Shown here: piece after piece, positions 18,117 through 28,160 of the stretch
How the letters are laid out: every line of letters starts with the position of its first letter
Numbering within the stretch: position 1 is the first letter of the stretch
Source of the DNA: Shimia ponticola
Lineage (GTDB): Bacteria > Pseudomonadota > Alphaproteobacteria > Rhodobacterales > Rhodobacteraceae
Reading direction: 5' to 3'
DNA: 64,000 nt
Assembly: GCF_007995215.1 (NCBI RefSeq)
Contig: NZ_VCDK01000005.1
Coordinates: 372,001 to 436,000 of the forward strand
Program-made: the position numbers and the translations under genes
Notes under the pieces: model-generated
What the model was told of the DNA's origin: nothing
The model's database searches: none
What the model saw: only the letters and a program-made list of their open reading frames with translations

Positions 18117-20759
18117 TCAGGTCCGGGACTGCGTTTCAGCCAAAAGAGACTTTAGTTCGTAGATAAGGTCGAGGGCTTCACGCGCGGTAAGGTCGTCTGG
18201 TTGTACATCCTGCAGCCGATCTTCAACATCCGACGAACTCGGCGCGCTGGGTGCGGGGGCGGGTGACGCTGCAAACAGCGGAAGATCGTCGATAATCGCT
18301 GACTTTGCGCCACCACCTTCCCGGTCGCCCTTTTCCAGCGCATCAAGAACAACCTTGGCGCGGTCGATAACAGCTGGCGGCAGACCCGCCAGTTTGGCTA
18401 CTTGCACCCCATAACTGCGATCTGCTGCGCCGCGTCGGACCTCATGCAGAAACACTACATCACCGTCATGTTCCTTCACGGCGACGGTGGCGTTCTCTAC
18501 GTGATCCAACTTGCCCGCCAAAGCGGTCATCTCGTGGTAATGCGTGGCAAAGAGCGCGCGGCATTTATTGACGTCATGCAGATGTTCCAGCGACGCCCAA
18601 GCAATCGACAACCCGTCATAGGTCGATGTGCCGCGCCCGATTTCATCGAGGATTACCAAGGCGCAGTCATCGGCTTGGTTTAGGATCGCGGCCGTTTCCA
18701 CCATCTCGACCATGAAGGTTGACCGCCCTCGCGCCAGATCATCAGAGGCCCCGACGCGTGAAAACAGTTGAGAGACCAAGCCAATCCGCGCCTCATCCGC
18801 CGGAACATAACTGCCCATCTGGGCGAGCAGGACGATCAAGGCATTCTGGCGCAGGAACGTCGACTTACCCGCCATGTTCGGTCCGGTCAGAAGCCACAGC
18901 CGGTCATCATTAAGGGTACAATCATTCGCAACAAAGCTTTCACCGGACGCCCGCAGCGCAGCTTCGACGACCGGGTGTCGGCCACCCTTCACGTGAAACT
19001 CTGTTCCTGACGACAACGACGGGCGCGTCCAATTTGCAATACTGGCGAGTTCGGCGTGTGATGCGGCGACATCGAGACCCGCAATGGCCTTGGACACTTC
19101 GCCCAGCTCGGCGGCGTGATCCAACACAGCAGTCTGAAGCTCTGAAAACAGTCTCTGTTCAATCGCCAGAGCTTGATCGGCAGAGGTCAGGATCTTTTGC
19201 TCCAACTCCGACAGTTCAACAGTCGTGAACCGCACGGCATTCGCGGTTGTCTGCCGGTGGATGAATGTGTCCGACAGGGGTGCCGCCATCATCCGGTCCG
19301 CATGCGTGGCCGTCGTTTCGATGAAGTAGCCAAGGACGTTGTTATGCTTGATCTTGAGCGCCGTGATACCGGCAAGATCGCTGTAATTCTTTTGCAGCCC
19401 TGCGATCACGCCGCGGCCTTCGTCACGCAGGGTGCGCAGTTCGTCGAGTTCATCGTGATGACCGGCCGCAATGAACCCACCATCGCGTGCAAGAAGCGGC
19501 GGTTCGGCCACTAGTGCGTCATCGAGCGTGACTTGCAGGTCTTCGAGACCGATCAGATCATCCGCCGTGGTTGCAATGATGTCGTCTGACGCAGCGACCA
19601 ATGCCGCAATCTCTTGTGCCGCCTCCAAAGCCGTGCGCACCACCGCCAAATCCCGCGGCCCACCCCGGTCCAGCGCCAGCCGAGACACCGCACGGTCGAT
19701 ATCGGGTGTGCCGCGCAGCTTGTCCCTTAAGGCAGAGCGGAGCGTCGGATCATTGCGCAACACATCCACGCGGTCGAGACGGGTGTTCAACACCTCTAAA
19801 TCACGGGACGGCCCGGTCAGATATGCTGTCATCAGACGCGCGCCCGCTGCGGTCAAGGTTTGATCGATCACGGATAGAAGCGATCCGGAGCGTTTTCCGG
19901 AAAGGCTCTGCGTCAGTTCGAGGTTCCGACGCGTCGCAGCGTCGATTTCCATGGCCTGACCGCGCGTTTCCTTGATCGGTGGTCGGAGGCTCGGAGTTTT
20001 GCCTTTTTGGGTGAGTTCGACATAGCCGAGCAGGGCCCCCAGCGCCGAAAGCTCCGCTCGTTCAAATGTGCCAAACGCATCGAGACTTGCCACCTGATAG
20101 ACGCGGCGGACGACATGATCGGCGTTGTTGCTGTCGAAAGAGGCTTTGCCAAGTTCGGTGGGTGACGCGCCCACGTCTTCGACAATTGGGGCAAGGTCCT
20201 CAAATGTGCCTTCGCTCAGCAAGACTTCACTTGGTCCCAGACGTGCCAATTCCGGCCCAAGTTTTACGCGCGGGCAGGGTTGGACCCAGACATCTCCTGT
20301 CGAAATATCAGCCCAAGCGAGGGCAGTTTCGTCTCGAACCTGGCTAAATGCGGCGAGAAAGTTATTGGATCGCGCGTCGAGCAGGCTGTCTTCGGTCAGG
20401 GTGCCGGGTGTAACCAAACGTACGACGCCGCGTTTGACGACGGCTTTGTATCCGCGTTTCTTGGCCTCGGCAGGGCTTTCCAATTGTTCGCCAACTGCGA
20501 CGCGAAACCCTTTGCGGATCAGCGTCAGCAAATATGCTTCGGCTGCGTGGAACGGCACGCCGCACATCGGGATATCTTCGCCCAGATGTTTGCCGCGTTT
20601 TGTGAGCGCGATATCCAGCGCCTCGGCAGCGGCAACGGCATCATCAAAGAACAACTCGTAAAAGTCGCCCATACGGTAAAAGAGCAAGGCGTCAGGATAC
20701 TCTGCCTTGATCTCAAGATACTGCGCCATCATCGGCGTGACTGTTGATTTGCTGCTCAT
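18117..20759 (-). CDS. mutS: DNA mismatch repair protein MutS
   Basis: The 880-residue protein has the complete MutS order. The mismatch-binding domain carries the YRMGDFYELF motif with the Phe wedge near residue 30. The connector, core and clamp domains follow, then the ABC-type ATPase with GPNMAGKST starting at residue 626 and the ILDEIGRGTSTYDG motif. The C-terminal tail carries a tetramerisation-like helix. A degenerate parS-like sequence lies at 18985-19000, where it encodes FHVK. The stop codon lies inside a CCGGA...TCCGG hairpin at about 18109-18130. Confidence 0.97.
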   Translation of the reverse strand: MSSKSTVTPMMAQYLEIKAEYPDALLFYRMGDFYELFFDDAVAAAEALDIALTKRGKHLGEDIPMCGVPFHAAEAYLLTLIRKGFRVAVGEQLESPAEAKKRGYKAVVKRGVVRLVTPGTLTEDSLLDARSNNFLAAFSQVRDETALAWADISTGDVWVQPCPRVKLGPELARLGPSEVLLSEGTFEDLAPIVEDVGASPTELGKASFDSNNADHVVRRVYQVASLDAFGTFERAELSALGALLGYVELTQKGKTPSLRPPIKETRGQAMEIDAATRRNLELTQSLSGKRSGSLLSVIDQTLTAAGARLMTAYLTGPSRDLEVLNTRLDRVDVLRNDPTLRSALRDKLRGTPDIDRAVSRLALDRGGPRDLAVVRTALEAAQEIAALVAASDDIIATTADDLIGLEDLQVTLDDALVAEPPLLARDGGFIAAGHHDELDELRTLRDEGRGVIAGLQKNYSDLAGITALKIKHNNVLGYFIETTATHADRMMAAPLSDTFIHRQTTANAVRFTTVELSELEQKILTSADQALAIEQRLFSELQTAVLDHAAELGEVSKAIAGLDVAASHAELASIANWTRPSLSSGTEFHVKGGRHPVVEAALRASGESFVANDCTLNDDRLWLLTGPNMAGKSTFLRQNALIVLLAQMGSYVPADEARIGLVSQLFSRVGASDDLARGRSTFMVEMVETAAILNQADDCALVILDEIGRGTSTYDGLSIAWASLEHLHDVNKCRALFATHYHEMTALAGKLDHVENATVAVKEHDGDVVFLHEVRRGAADRSYGVQVAKLAGLPPAVIDRAKVVLDALEKGDREGGGAKSAIIDDLPLFAASPAPAPSAPSSSDVEDRLQDVQPDDLTAREALDLIYELKSLLAETQSRT

Positions 20760-20906
20760 CTTTCCGTCCCCAAACGCGGGTCTACACCAACAATTCGTCG
20801 GACCCTACCGCCCGATTGCGCTAACACAAGCCATGTTGGACGTTCGGCCTGTTGTGGCGGTGCATTTGGGCCGCTAAGCACCAGACGGATCAAAGGGGAG
20901 GACACC

Positions 20907-23162
20907 ATGACCAAAGCCAAGGTCACGGTTGAAGACGCGCTTGCGTTTCACATGGAACCAACACCGGGCAAGTGGGAGGTACAGGCGACTGTCCCCATGG
21001 CCACGCAGCGCGACCTGTCGTTGGCGTATTCCCCCGGCGTAGCGCATCCCTGTGTGTCCATCTCTGAAAATCCCGAATTGGCCTATGACTACACGAACAA
21101 GGGCAATCTTGTTGCGGTGATCTCGAACGGGACGGCGGTTCTGGGTTTGGGTAACCTTGGCGCGTTGGGTTCGAAACCGGTGATGGAGGGCAAGAGTGTC
21201 CTCTTCAAACGCTTTGCCGATGTGAACTCCATTGATCTGGAACTGGACACGGAAGACACCGACGCCTTTGTCAACGCCGTAAAGCTCATGGGGCCAACCT
21301 TTGGTGGCATCAATCTGGAAGACATCAAGGCGCCCGAGTGTTTCATCATTGAACAGCGCCTGAAGGAAGAGATGGACATCCCGGTCTTCCACGACGACCA
21401 GCACGGTACGGCGGTGATCTGCGCGGCGGGTTTGATCAATGCTCTGCATCTGTCGGGCAAAAAGATCGAAGATGTTAAAATCGTTCTGAACGGCGCGGGT
21501 GCGGCAGGTATCGCCTGTATCGAATTGCTCAAGGCCATGGGCGCGCGTCACCAGAATTGCATCGTTTGTGACACCAAAGGCGTGATCTATCAGGGCCGCA
21601 CCGAAGGCATGAACCAGTGGAAGTCCGGCCACGCCGTCACCACCGAATTGCGCACTCTGGAAGAAGCGATGGTGGGTGCCGATGTGTTTTTAGGCGTGTC
21701 GGTCAAAGGGGCTGTGACGCAGGAAATGGTGCAAAGCATGGCACCCGATCCTGTGATCTTTGCGATGGCCAACCCGGACCCGGAAATCACACCCGAAGAT
21801 GCCCATGCCGTGCGCGAAGACGCGATCGTGGCCACCGGACGCTCGGACTATCCGAACCAAGTGAACAACGTTCTCGGGTTCCCGTACCTCTTCCGTGGGG
21901 CGCTGGACATCAATGCGCGTGCCATCAACGACGAAATGAAGATTGCTTGCGCGCGCGCTTTGGCCGCTCTGGCACGCGAAGATGTGCCCGATGAGGTTGC
22001 CATTGCCTATGGCACAGAGCTTTCGTTCGGCCGCGATTACATCATCCCGACGCCGTTTGACCCGCGTTTGATCCACGCGATCCCGCCAGCGGTGGCTAAG
22101 GCCGGCATGGATACAGGCGTCGCGCGGCGGCCAATCGTGGACATGGACGGGTATGAGCTGGGTCTGAAAACCCGGATGGACCCAACGGCGTCTATCTTGT
22201 CTTCGATCAACGCCCGCGCGCGCTCTGCGCAAGCGCGTATGATCTTTGCAGAAGGCGACGATCCACGCGTGCTGCGCGCAGCCGTGATGTATCAGCGGCA
22301 GGGTTTGGGTGAAGCGATTGTCGTTGCGCGCGAAGCTGAAGCGAGAGCAGATCTCGAGGCGCTGGGCCTTGGCGATGCCTATGACGAACTCACAATCGTC
22401 AATGCGCGCAACACGCCGCATCTCGATACGTACAAGTCCTTCCTCTATTCTCGATTGCAGCGCAAAGGGTTTGACGCGCAGGACATCCACCGCCTCGCGG
22501 CGCGGGATCGTCACGTCTTTGCGGCGCTGATGCTAGCGCATGGTCATGGGGACGCTCTGGTGACCGGCGCCACTCGGAAATCGGCGCATATTCTTGAGCT
22601 GATCAACCATGTTTTTGACGCCCAACCGCATGATGGGGCTGTGGGTGTCACTGCTGTTTTGAATCGGGGGCGTATTGTCCTGATCTCAGACACCTTGGTG
22701 CATGAATGGCCCAACACCGAAGATCTTGCCGATATCGCAGAGGCGGCAGCAGGTGTTGCCCGCCAATTCGGGATGGAGCCACGCGTGGCCTTTGTCAGCT
22801 TTTCGACGTTTGGCTATCCGGTTTCAGAACGCGCCGAGAAAATGCACGTGGCACCGCAAGAGCTTGATCGCAGAGGTGTCGACTTTGAATACGACGGTGA
22901 GATGACAGTTGATGTGGCGCTGAACCCGTCTGTTGCGGCGCAATATCCATTTAGCCGCCTGTCTGGGCCTGCCAATATCTTGGTTGTGCCGGCGCGGCAC
23001 TCGGCGTCGATCTCGGTCAAACTGATGCAGGAAATGGCTGGGGCCACTGTTATTGGGCCGATCCTGACAGGTTTGGATCATCCGGTTCAGCTGTGTTCGA
23101 CCGTGTCGACAGTGAATGACATCCTGAACATGGCGGTCATTGCGGCCTGTAACACGCAATAA
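20907..23162 (+). CDS. maeB: NADP-dependent malic enzyme with phosphotransacetylase-like domain
   Basis: The 751-residue protein is the long, MaeB-type malic enzyme. Residues 1 to about 425 form the catalytic part (malate to pyruvate plus CO2), with FHDDQHGTAV and the NAD(P) motif GAGAAGIA. Residues about 430-751 resemble phosphotransacetylase but belong to the regulatory form that lets acetyl-CoA control activity. GGGGAGGACACC precedes ATG 20907. The enzyme links the TCA cycle to pyruvate and NADPH supply. Confidence 0.95.
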   Translation: MTKAKVTVEDALAFHMEPTPGKWEVQATVPMATQRDLSLAYSPGVAHPCVSISENPELAYDYTNKGNLVAVISNGTAVLGLGNLGALGSKPVMEGKSVLFKRFADVNSIDLELDTEDTDAFVNAVKLMGPTFGGINLEDIKAPECFIIEQRLKEEMDIPVFHDDQHGTAVICAAGLINALHLSGKKIEDVKIVLNGAGAAGIACIELLKAMGARHQNCIVCDTKGVIYQGRTEGMNQWKSGHAVTTELRTLEEAMVGADVFLGVSVKGAVTQEMVQSMAPDPVIFAMANPDPEITPEDAHAVREDAIVATGRSDYPNQVNNVLGFPYLFRGALDINARAINDEMKIACARALAALAREDVPDEVAIAYGTELSFGRDYIIPTPFDPRLIHAIPPAVAKAGMDTGVARRPIVDMDGYELGLKTRMDPTASILSSINARARSAQARMIFAEGDDPRVLRAAVMYQRQGLGEAIVVAREAEARADLEALGLGDAYDELTIVNARNTPHLDTYKSFLYSRLQRKGFDAQDIHRLAARDRHVFAALMLAHGHGDALVTGATRKSAHILELINHVFDAQPHDGAVGVTAVLNRGRIVLISDTLVHEWPNTEDLADIAEAAAGVARQFGMEPRVAFVSFSTFGYPVSERAEKMHVAPQELDRRGVDFEYDGEMTVDVALNPSVAAQYPFSRLSGPANILVVPARHSASISVKLMQEMAGATVIGPILTGLDHPVQLCSTVSTVNDILNMAVIAACNTQ

Positions 23163-23191
23163 AGAAAAACCCCGGGCAGGAGCCCGGGGTC
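23161..23191 (-). terminator. Terminator between maeB and msrA
   Basis: ACCCCGGGC (23170-23178) pairs with GCCCGGGGT (23183-23191) around a 4-base loop. Read on the minus strand the hairpin is followed by TTTTTCTTTA, a good U-tract for msrA. On the plus strand the tract is lacking, so termination of maeB here would be weaker. Confidence 0.8.
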
Positions 23192-23216
23192 CAAACACGC
23201 TCTATCGAGAAGACTG

Positions 23217-23885
23217 TTAGTTCACGTATTTCTTTGTGAACGGGGCTGCTGATCCCCAAAGTTGCTGGACGCGGGCGTCGCGGCCACAGGCCACGCGATA
23301 GCGCTTGTAGGCTTCGGATTTCTTGCGCGGACCAAAGCGGGTGAGGATCACGTCGGACTGTTTGTAGTAATCCTGATGATAGGCATCTGCCGCATAAAAA
23401 GGGCCTTCCGGGAGGATGGGTGTCACGATGGTCTGACCCAGCGCTGACTGCGCAGCTGATTTGGCTGCCTCAGCAACCTGAGCATCCGAACCACTGGCGA
23501 AGATTGCGGTCGTATAACTGCGACCTCGGTCACAGAACTGACCGCCCGCATCGGTCGGATCGATCGAACGGAAAAACGCGTCCAAGAGCGAGCGAAGTTG
23601 AACCTTGTCGGCGTCGTAGGTGATTTGCACGGCTTCGATATGGCCTGTGCCACCATTGACCACCTGTTTGTAGGTTGGGTTGGCGACATTGCCGCCGGAG
23701 AACCCGCTGACGGCTTCGATCACGCCGGGCACGCTTTCAAAGTCACTTTCGACGCACCAGAAGCATCCGCCTGCGACCGTGATGGTCTGTACATCGGCAG
23801 CGCGGGCCTTGCTGCTGATGGCGCAAGCCAGGATCATGAAGATGGCAAGTGCAAAGGGGCGGGGGCGATGAATATCGAATGGCAT
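23217..23885 (-). CDS. msrA: Exported peptide-methionine (S)-S-oxide reductase MsrA
   Basis: The 222-residue protein has a signal peptide (about residues 1-29, ending KARA) and the MsrA active site GCFWC with the catalytic Cys at 41. The remaining MsrA fold is complete to the conserved C-terminal region. It repairs the S form of methionine sulfoxide; the leader implies that it acts in the periplasm. No msrB or msrPQ gene lies beside it, so the source of reducing power is not evident. A well-formed hairpin follows its stop. Confidence 0.93.
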   Translation of the reverse strand: MPFDIHRPRPFALAIFMILACAISSKARAADVQTITVAGGCFWCVESDFESVPGVIEAVSGFSGGNVANPTYKQVVNGGTGHIEAVQITYDADKVQLRSLLDAFFRSIDPTDAGGQFCDRGRSYTTAIFASGSDAQVAEAAKSAAQSALGQTIVTPILPEGPFYAADAYHQDYYKQSDVILTRFGPRKKSEAYKRYRVACGRDARVQQLWGSAAPFTKKYVN

Positions 23886-24013
23886 GTCGGATACCTCCTA
23901 AACGGTTGATCCAACACTGACGCGCGCACCGATCAATGCCAATTCACGGCGATGAGAGGTCACGGTCGTTTTACCGCTTGAAAAGATTGATCCAGCACAG
24001 CAGCGTTCCGATT

Positions 24014-24910
24014 ATGGATAAGATCACGACCCACCAAGCCGACGAAGACGCCCGAAACGAGGCGATCAAGATCTATGTGAACGGGGACATTGTCCCCAAG
24101 GATCAGGCGAAAATCAGTGTCTATGACAGCGGTTTCATGCTGGGTGACGGCGTTTGGGAGGGGCTGCGGCTCTATCATGGCCAGTGGTCATTTGTGGACG
24201 AACACATGGATCGGTTGTTCGAAGCGGCCAAAGCGATTGATCTGGATTTGCCCCTGGATCGGGCCGGAATGTTACAGGCGCTCGAGGACACACGCGCCGC
24301 AAATGACATGCATCACGATGCGCACGCGCGACTTATGGTGACACGCGGGACCAAGGTTCGGCCCTTTCAGCATCCGGCGCTGAGCCAGTCAGGGCCAACG
24401 ATGGTCATCATTATGGAACATTCGGTTCCCAAGCTGCCGCGCCCGATCCGGTTGGCGACGGTCCCGCATCTGCGAGGGTTACCGATGACACAGGATCCGA
24501 AACTGAACAGCCATTCGAAACTGAACTGCATTCTGGCCTGTATCGCGGCGGAAAAGGCAGGCGCGGATGAGGCGCTGATGCTGGATGTGCATGGGTTTGT
24601 GAACACAACGAATGCCTGCAATTTCTTTATCGTCCGCAAAGGTGAGGTTTGGACCAGCACGGGCGATTACTGCATGAACGGTATCACCCGGCAAAAGGTC
24701 ATCGATCTGTGCCGAGCCAATGACATCCCGGTTTATGAACGAAATTTCAGTCTCGTGGACACCTATGGCGCGGATGAGGCTTTTTTGACCGGCACCTTCG
24801 GCGCACAGACGCCGGTGGGCGAAATTGATGGGCGCACGATCGGGACGGGTGAATTGGGCCCCGTGACCGAACGGTTGCGCGGCCTTTACAAGGAGTTGGT
24901 AGGCGCATGA
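24014..24910 (+). CDS. Class IV aminotransferase (branched-chain/D-amino acid type)
   Basis: ATG 24014 gives 298 residues; a frame extension to 23936 adds basic residues without homology. The fold-type IV PLP pattern is clear: YDSGFMLGDGVWEGLR near residues 42-57, the likely PLP lysine in KLNSHSKLN, and the glycine-rich phosphate site GITRQKVIDLC. Family members transaminate branched-chain or D-amino acids or lyse 4-amino-4-deoxychorismate; I cannot choose. Its stop overlaps the sulfotransferase-like gene by 4 bases. Confidence 0.85.
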   Translation: MDKITTHQADEDARNEAIKIYVNGDIVPKDQAKISVYDSGFMLGDGVWEGLRLYHGQWSFVDEHMDRLFEAAKAIDLDLPLDRAGMLQALEDTRAANDMHHDAHARLMVTRGTKVRPFQHPALSQSGPTMVIIMEHSVPKLPRPIRLATVPHLRGLPMTQDPKLNSHSKLNCILACIAAEKAGADEALMLDVHGFVNTTNACNFFIVRKGEVWTSTGDYCMNGITRQKVIDLCRANDIPVYERNFSLVDTYGADEAFLTGTFGAQTPVGEIDGRTIGTGELGPVTERLRGLYKELVGA

Positions 24911-25593
24911 AAATCGCGATGTGGTCCGGGCCGCGCAATCTGTCGACGGCCATGATGTACAGCTTTGGCGCGCGGCCTGATTGCGCAGTGACGGACGAGC
25001 CGTTTTACGCGGCCTACCTGCGTCGCACGGGCATCCACCACCCGATGCGGGACGAAGTGCTGGCAGACCAAGAGAATGACCCAGCCAAGGTTGGGGCCAT
25101 GCTTGCCGGGCCAAACCCGGATGGTGCCGCGCACTGGTACCAAAAGCACATGACATTCCACATGGTCGACGGCTTTCCATGGGATTGGGCCGAGGATTGT
25201 GTGCACGTTCACTTGCTACGCCACCCTGCGCGCGTGATCGCAAGCTACGCTGTCAAACGGACCGAATTCACGCTGGATGACATAGGGTTTGAGAAACAAG
25301 TCGAGCTTTTTGATCGGTTCCCGGGTCCGGTGATCGACAGCTTTGACGTCCGCGCGAATCCCGAGGGTGCCTTAAAGCGGCTGTGCGCCGATATTGGTTT
25401 GTCTTGGGATCCAGCCATGCTGTCTTGGTCCGCCGGTGGTAGGCCAGAAGACGGAATTTGGGCGTCGCATTGGTACGGTGGTGTGCATCGCTCGACCGGG
25501 TTTGCAGGCGCTGAGGGCCCGTTGCCAGAGGTCGCGCCCGAACATCAGACGATCTACGAGCAGGCGTTAGAGCACTACAACGCCATGCGATAG
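24907..25593 (+). CDS. Sulfotransferase-like protein coupled to the aminotransferase
   Basis: The 228-residue protein begins MKIAMWSGPRNLSTAMMYSF. The WSGPRNLST stretch occupies the PAPS 5'-phosphosulfate loop position of sulfotransferases, and LLRHPARVIASY matches the 3'-phosphate motif around residues 103-114. The fold is therefore probably PAPS-dependent sulfotransferase or a relative that uses another nucleotide. Its 4-base overlap with the aminotransferase suggests joint function on an amino acid-derived substrate, which is inference; the substrate is unknown. Confidence 0.75.
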   Translation: MKIAMWSGPRNLSTAMMYSFGARPDCAVTDEPFYAAYLRRTGIHHPMRDEVLADQENDPAKVGAMLAGPNPDGAAHWYQKHMTFHMVDGFPWDWAEDCVHVHLLRHPARVIASYAVKRTEFTLDDIGFEKQVELFDRFPGPVIDSFDVRANPEGALKRLCADIGLSWDPAMLSWSAGGRPEDGIWASHWYGGVHRSTGFAGAEGPLPEVAPEHQTIYEQALEHYNAMR

Positions 25594-25596
25594 GCT

Positions 25597-25881
25597 CTAT
25601 TTCAGCAACGCGCCCAGTTTCATTGCGACGCTCATGTCGCCGGACACCTTGATTTTGCCCATGGCAAAGGCGGTCATTGGGTTCAGCTTGCCCTTGATCA
25701 GCTTTTCGAGGTTTTCACGTGAAATCCGGATGGTGCAGTCGGTGTCCTGATCCCCGTTTGTGGCAGCACCATCGGCTAGAACAATCACCCCGTCATTGCC
25801 GCAGTCGAATTTCAACGTGTCCGTCAGGTTGGCCGATTGCACGCCCCTGTTCAGGGTCTCAGTGATTTGGGTTAGTGGCAT
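25597..25881 (-). CDS. SCP2 sterol-binding domain protein
   Basis: ATG 25881 gives 94 residues, with GGGGAGGGAC as ribosome site; the open frame extends to 26028 but without homology. The SCP2 fold is recognisable from the C-terminal LNPMTAFAMGKIKVSGDMSVAMKL. Single-domain bacterial SCP2 proteins bind fatty acids, lipids or acyl-CoA in a hydrophobic cavity. The coding sequence contains a 12-base palindrome TTTCACGTGAAA (25713-25724) resembling the parS core. Confidence 0.88.
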   Translation of the reverse strand: MPLTQITETLNRGVQSANLTDTLKFDCGNDGVIVLADGAATNGDQDTDCTIRISRENLEKLIKGKLNPMTAFAMGKIKVSGDMSVAMKLGALLK

Positions 25882-26057
25882 TTGTCCCTCCCCTTGGGTT
25901 TGGGGCGGGTATGGCAGGGTTGTGCTTGGCTGCAATGCGGACGTGGCGTTTACGCCCAGATCATCGTGGTCCCCCTTTGTCGTCGTTGGAGGGAGTCCTT
26001 CAGCAGAAACGGGAAAACGCAGCGTCACGGAAAACCGTGAAGAACTTCCCCCGGGGG

Positions 26058-26651
26058 TCAGTTCCCTGCTGCTATGTCTGCCAAAACTCTCTCTAAAGTT
26101 CTGCGCTGCCTATCTGTCGGATTAAAGGTCAACCCACCTCTGGCGATCCGTTCTGCCAGATCAACATTGCGCCTGACATGCTCGCCAGAGAGATAGTTTT
26201 TGGCAAGAACTAAGGCAGCCGACGATGATCCTTTGGAGAAGGCTGCGTTCAGAAGGATCAGCCCACGATTGCGGTCTTTTTGAACGCCATTCCGCCCTTC
26301 CAGCAGCATCTGCCCGAAGTAAGCTTGGGCAATAGGGTTGCCGGTTTGCTGTGCATGTTCAAGGTAGCCCAGCCATTTGTCAAAATCATGCCGATATCCA
26401 GCGTCGGCGCAGGGCTCATCCGGCCTGATGAGATGGGCGAGATTCAACGCGGCCTGACCCGCACGGATGTCATCGCCTTGAACTTCAATCAGCAGACGGG
26501 AGAAAGCAGAGTTTTGCCCTGCACAGGCTCGCCCTCCGACCTCGTTCATTTCAGCGCGTGCGATTTGGATCGAACGAACGAACCTGTCCGCGGCGACGGG
26601 TGTCGCGGCGTATGCCAATGTGAGGGCAAGGGCGCAGGTCAATCTCAGCAT
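26058..26651 (-). CDS. Exported Sel1-repeat protein
   Basis: ATG 26651 gives 197 residues with a signal peptide (about residues 1-21, ending VAA). About three Sel1-like helical repeats follow, the clearest being GNPIAQAYFGQMLLEGRNG and the next repeat with AALVLAKNYLSGEH. Sel1 repeats mediate protein-protein contacts, in the periplasm here. A longer frame from 26783 has no signal-like start. No operon partner is obvious; a 186-base interval without recognised features separates it from argG. Confidence 0.75.
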   Translation of the reverse strand: MLRLTCALALTLAYAATPVAADRFVRSIQIARAEMNEVGGRACAGQNSAFSRLLIEVQGDDIRAGQAALNLAHLIRPDEPCADAGYRHDFDKWLGYLEHAQQTGNPIAQAYFGQMLLEGRNGVQKDRNRGLILLNAAFSKGSSSAALVLAKNYLSGEHVRRNVDLAERIARGGLTFNPTDRQRRTLERVLADIAAGN

Positions 26652-26838
26652 GTTTGGGGCCTCTTTCGTGTGCGTTCTTTGGTCGAAATACGCCTTTGTT
26701 AAGTCAGCGGGTCTACAGCCCGCGTGCCAGCTTCGCCTAGCCAGGGTGCTGATTGATTGTGTCCTTAAGCAGAAGCACGACATTACGCCCCAATACCATG
26801 CCTTGGGCTGTGGAGCGCGGCACGGTGGTCGCGCTGGA

Positions 26839-28059
26839 TTAACCCTTCAGCCGACGGTCACGACCAGCCAGCAGCTTCAGGCGCAGCGCGTTCAGCTGAA
26901 TAAAGCCTGCGGCGTCTTCCTGATTGTAGGCGCCGAGGTCTTCTTCGAATGTCACGTGCGCTTCTGAGTAGAGGGAGTGATCTGACCAGCGGGCTACGGT
27001 ACGTGCAGAGCCTTTGTAGAGTTTCACGCGGACGGTGCCGGTGACGTGTTCTTGGCTTTTGTCGATCAGGGCTTGCAGCATTTCGCGCTCTGGCGAAAAC
27101 CAGAAGCCGTTGTAGATCAGCTCCGCGTAACGCGGCATGATCGAATCCTTCAGGTGACCCGCGCCGCTATCCAGCGTGATTTGTTCGATGCCACGATGCG
27201 CTTCCAGCAGGACCGTGCCGCCGGGGGTTTCATAGATGCCGCGGGATTTCATGCCGACAAAACGGTTTTCGACCAAATCGAGGATACCCACGCCGTGCTT
27301 GCCACCCAGCTCATTGAGCTTGGTCAGGATCGTGGCAGGCGACATCGCCTCGCCGTTGATCGACACTGCGTCGCCTTTTTCAAAGCCGATCTCGACCATT
27401 TCCGGCTCGTCTGGCGCATTCTCTGGTTTGGTGATGCGTTGCAGGACGTAATCGGGCGCCTCTTCGGCGGGGTTCTCAAGAACCTTACCCTCAGACGAGG
27501 TGTGCAGCAGGTTTGCGTCCACGCTGAACGGGGCCTCGCCGCGCTTGTCCTTGGCGATCGGGATCTGGTGCTGTTCGGCGAACTCGATCAGCTTGGTGCG
27601 CGAAGACAGGTCCCATTCGCGCCAAGGCGCGATCACCTTGATATCGGGGTCGAGCGCATAGGCCGCCAGTTCAAAGCGAACTTGATCGTTACCCTTACCC
27701 GTCGCACCGTGGGACACCGCGTCCGCACCTTCGGCGGCAGCGATTTCGACAAGGCGTTTTGAGATCAGCGGGCGTGCGATGGACGTACCTAGAAGGTAGA
27801 GCCCTTCGTAAAGGGCGTTTGCCCGGAACATCGGGAACACGAAATCGCGCACGAACTCTTCGCGCAGGTCTTCGATATAGACGGCGGAGGCGCCCATCAT
27901 CTCGGCCTTTTTCCGCGCTGGTTCCAGCTCTTCGCCCTGACCAAGGTCGGCGGTAAAGGTCACGACCTCACATCTGTATTCCGTCTGCAACCATTTCAGA
28001 ATGATCGACGTATCCAGACCGCCGGAATAGGCCAGAACGACTTTCTTAGGTGCAGACAT
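26839..28059 (-). CDS. argG: Argininosuccinate synthase
   Basis: The 406-residue enzyme joins citrulline and aspartate using ATP in arginine synthesis. The PP-loop is AYSGGLDTS at residues 10-18, and the citrulline/aspartate-binding segments ([20 protein letters not shown]) are intact. CGGAG lies 5-8 bases before the start. It is divergent from a membrane-protein gene. No attenuator or ARG-box was recognised upstream. Confidence 0.97.
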   Translation of the reverse strand: MSAPKKVVLAYSGGLDTSIILKWLQTEYRCEVVTFTADLGQGEELEPARKKAEMMGASAVYIEDLREEFVRDFVFPMFRANALYEGLYLLGTSIARPLISKRLVEIAAAEGADAVSHGATGKGNDQVRFELAAYALDPDIKVIAPWREWDLSSRTKLIEFAEQHQIPIAKDKRGEAPFSVDANLLHTSSEGKVLENPAEEAPDYVLQRITKPENAPDEPEMVEIGFEKGDAVSINGEAMSPATILTKLNELGGKHGVGILDLVENRFVGMKSRGIYETPGGTVLLEAHRGIEQITLDSGAGHLKDSIMPRYAELIYNGFWFSPEREMLQALIDKSQEHVTGTVRVKLYKGSARTVARWSDHSLYSEAHVTFEEDLGAYNQEDAAGFIQLNALRLKLLAGRDRRLKG

Positions 28060-28160
28060 GTGGGACTCCGATGTTTAAATCAGGGGAGGCGTTACCGGGT
28101 TTTCCGGGGCGCAGCAAGGTCGCCGGTTTGGGTTGGGCGACGTTTTCGGAGTTGGACGCG

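Noticed and set aside
20940-20960. parS-like TTTCACATGGAACC in maeB
   Set aside because: The central CACGTG is broken (CACATG), so ParB binding is not expected.
28050-28160. Longer start for the membrane protein next to argG
   Set aside because: It would leave 11 bases or fewer to the divergent argG start and lies over its ribosome site; ATG 28161 has GGAG and room for promoters.
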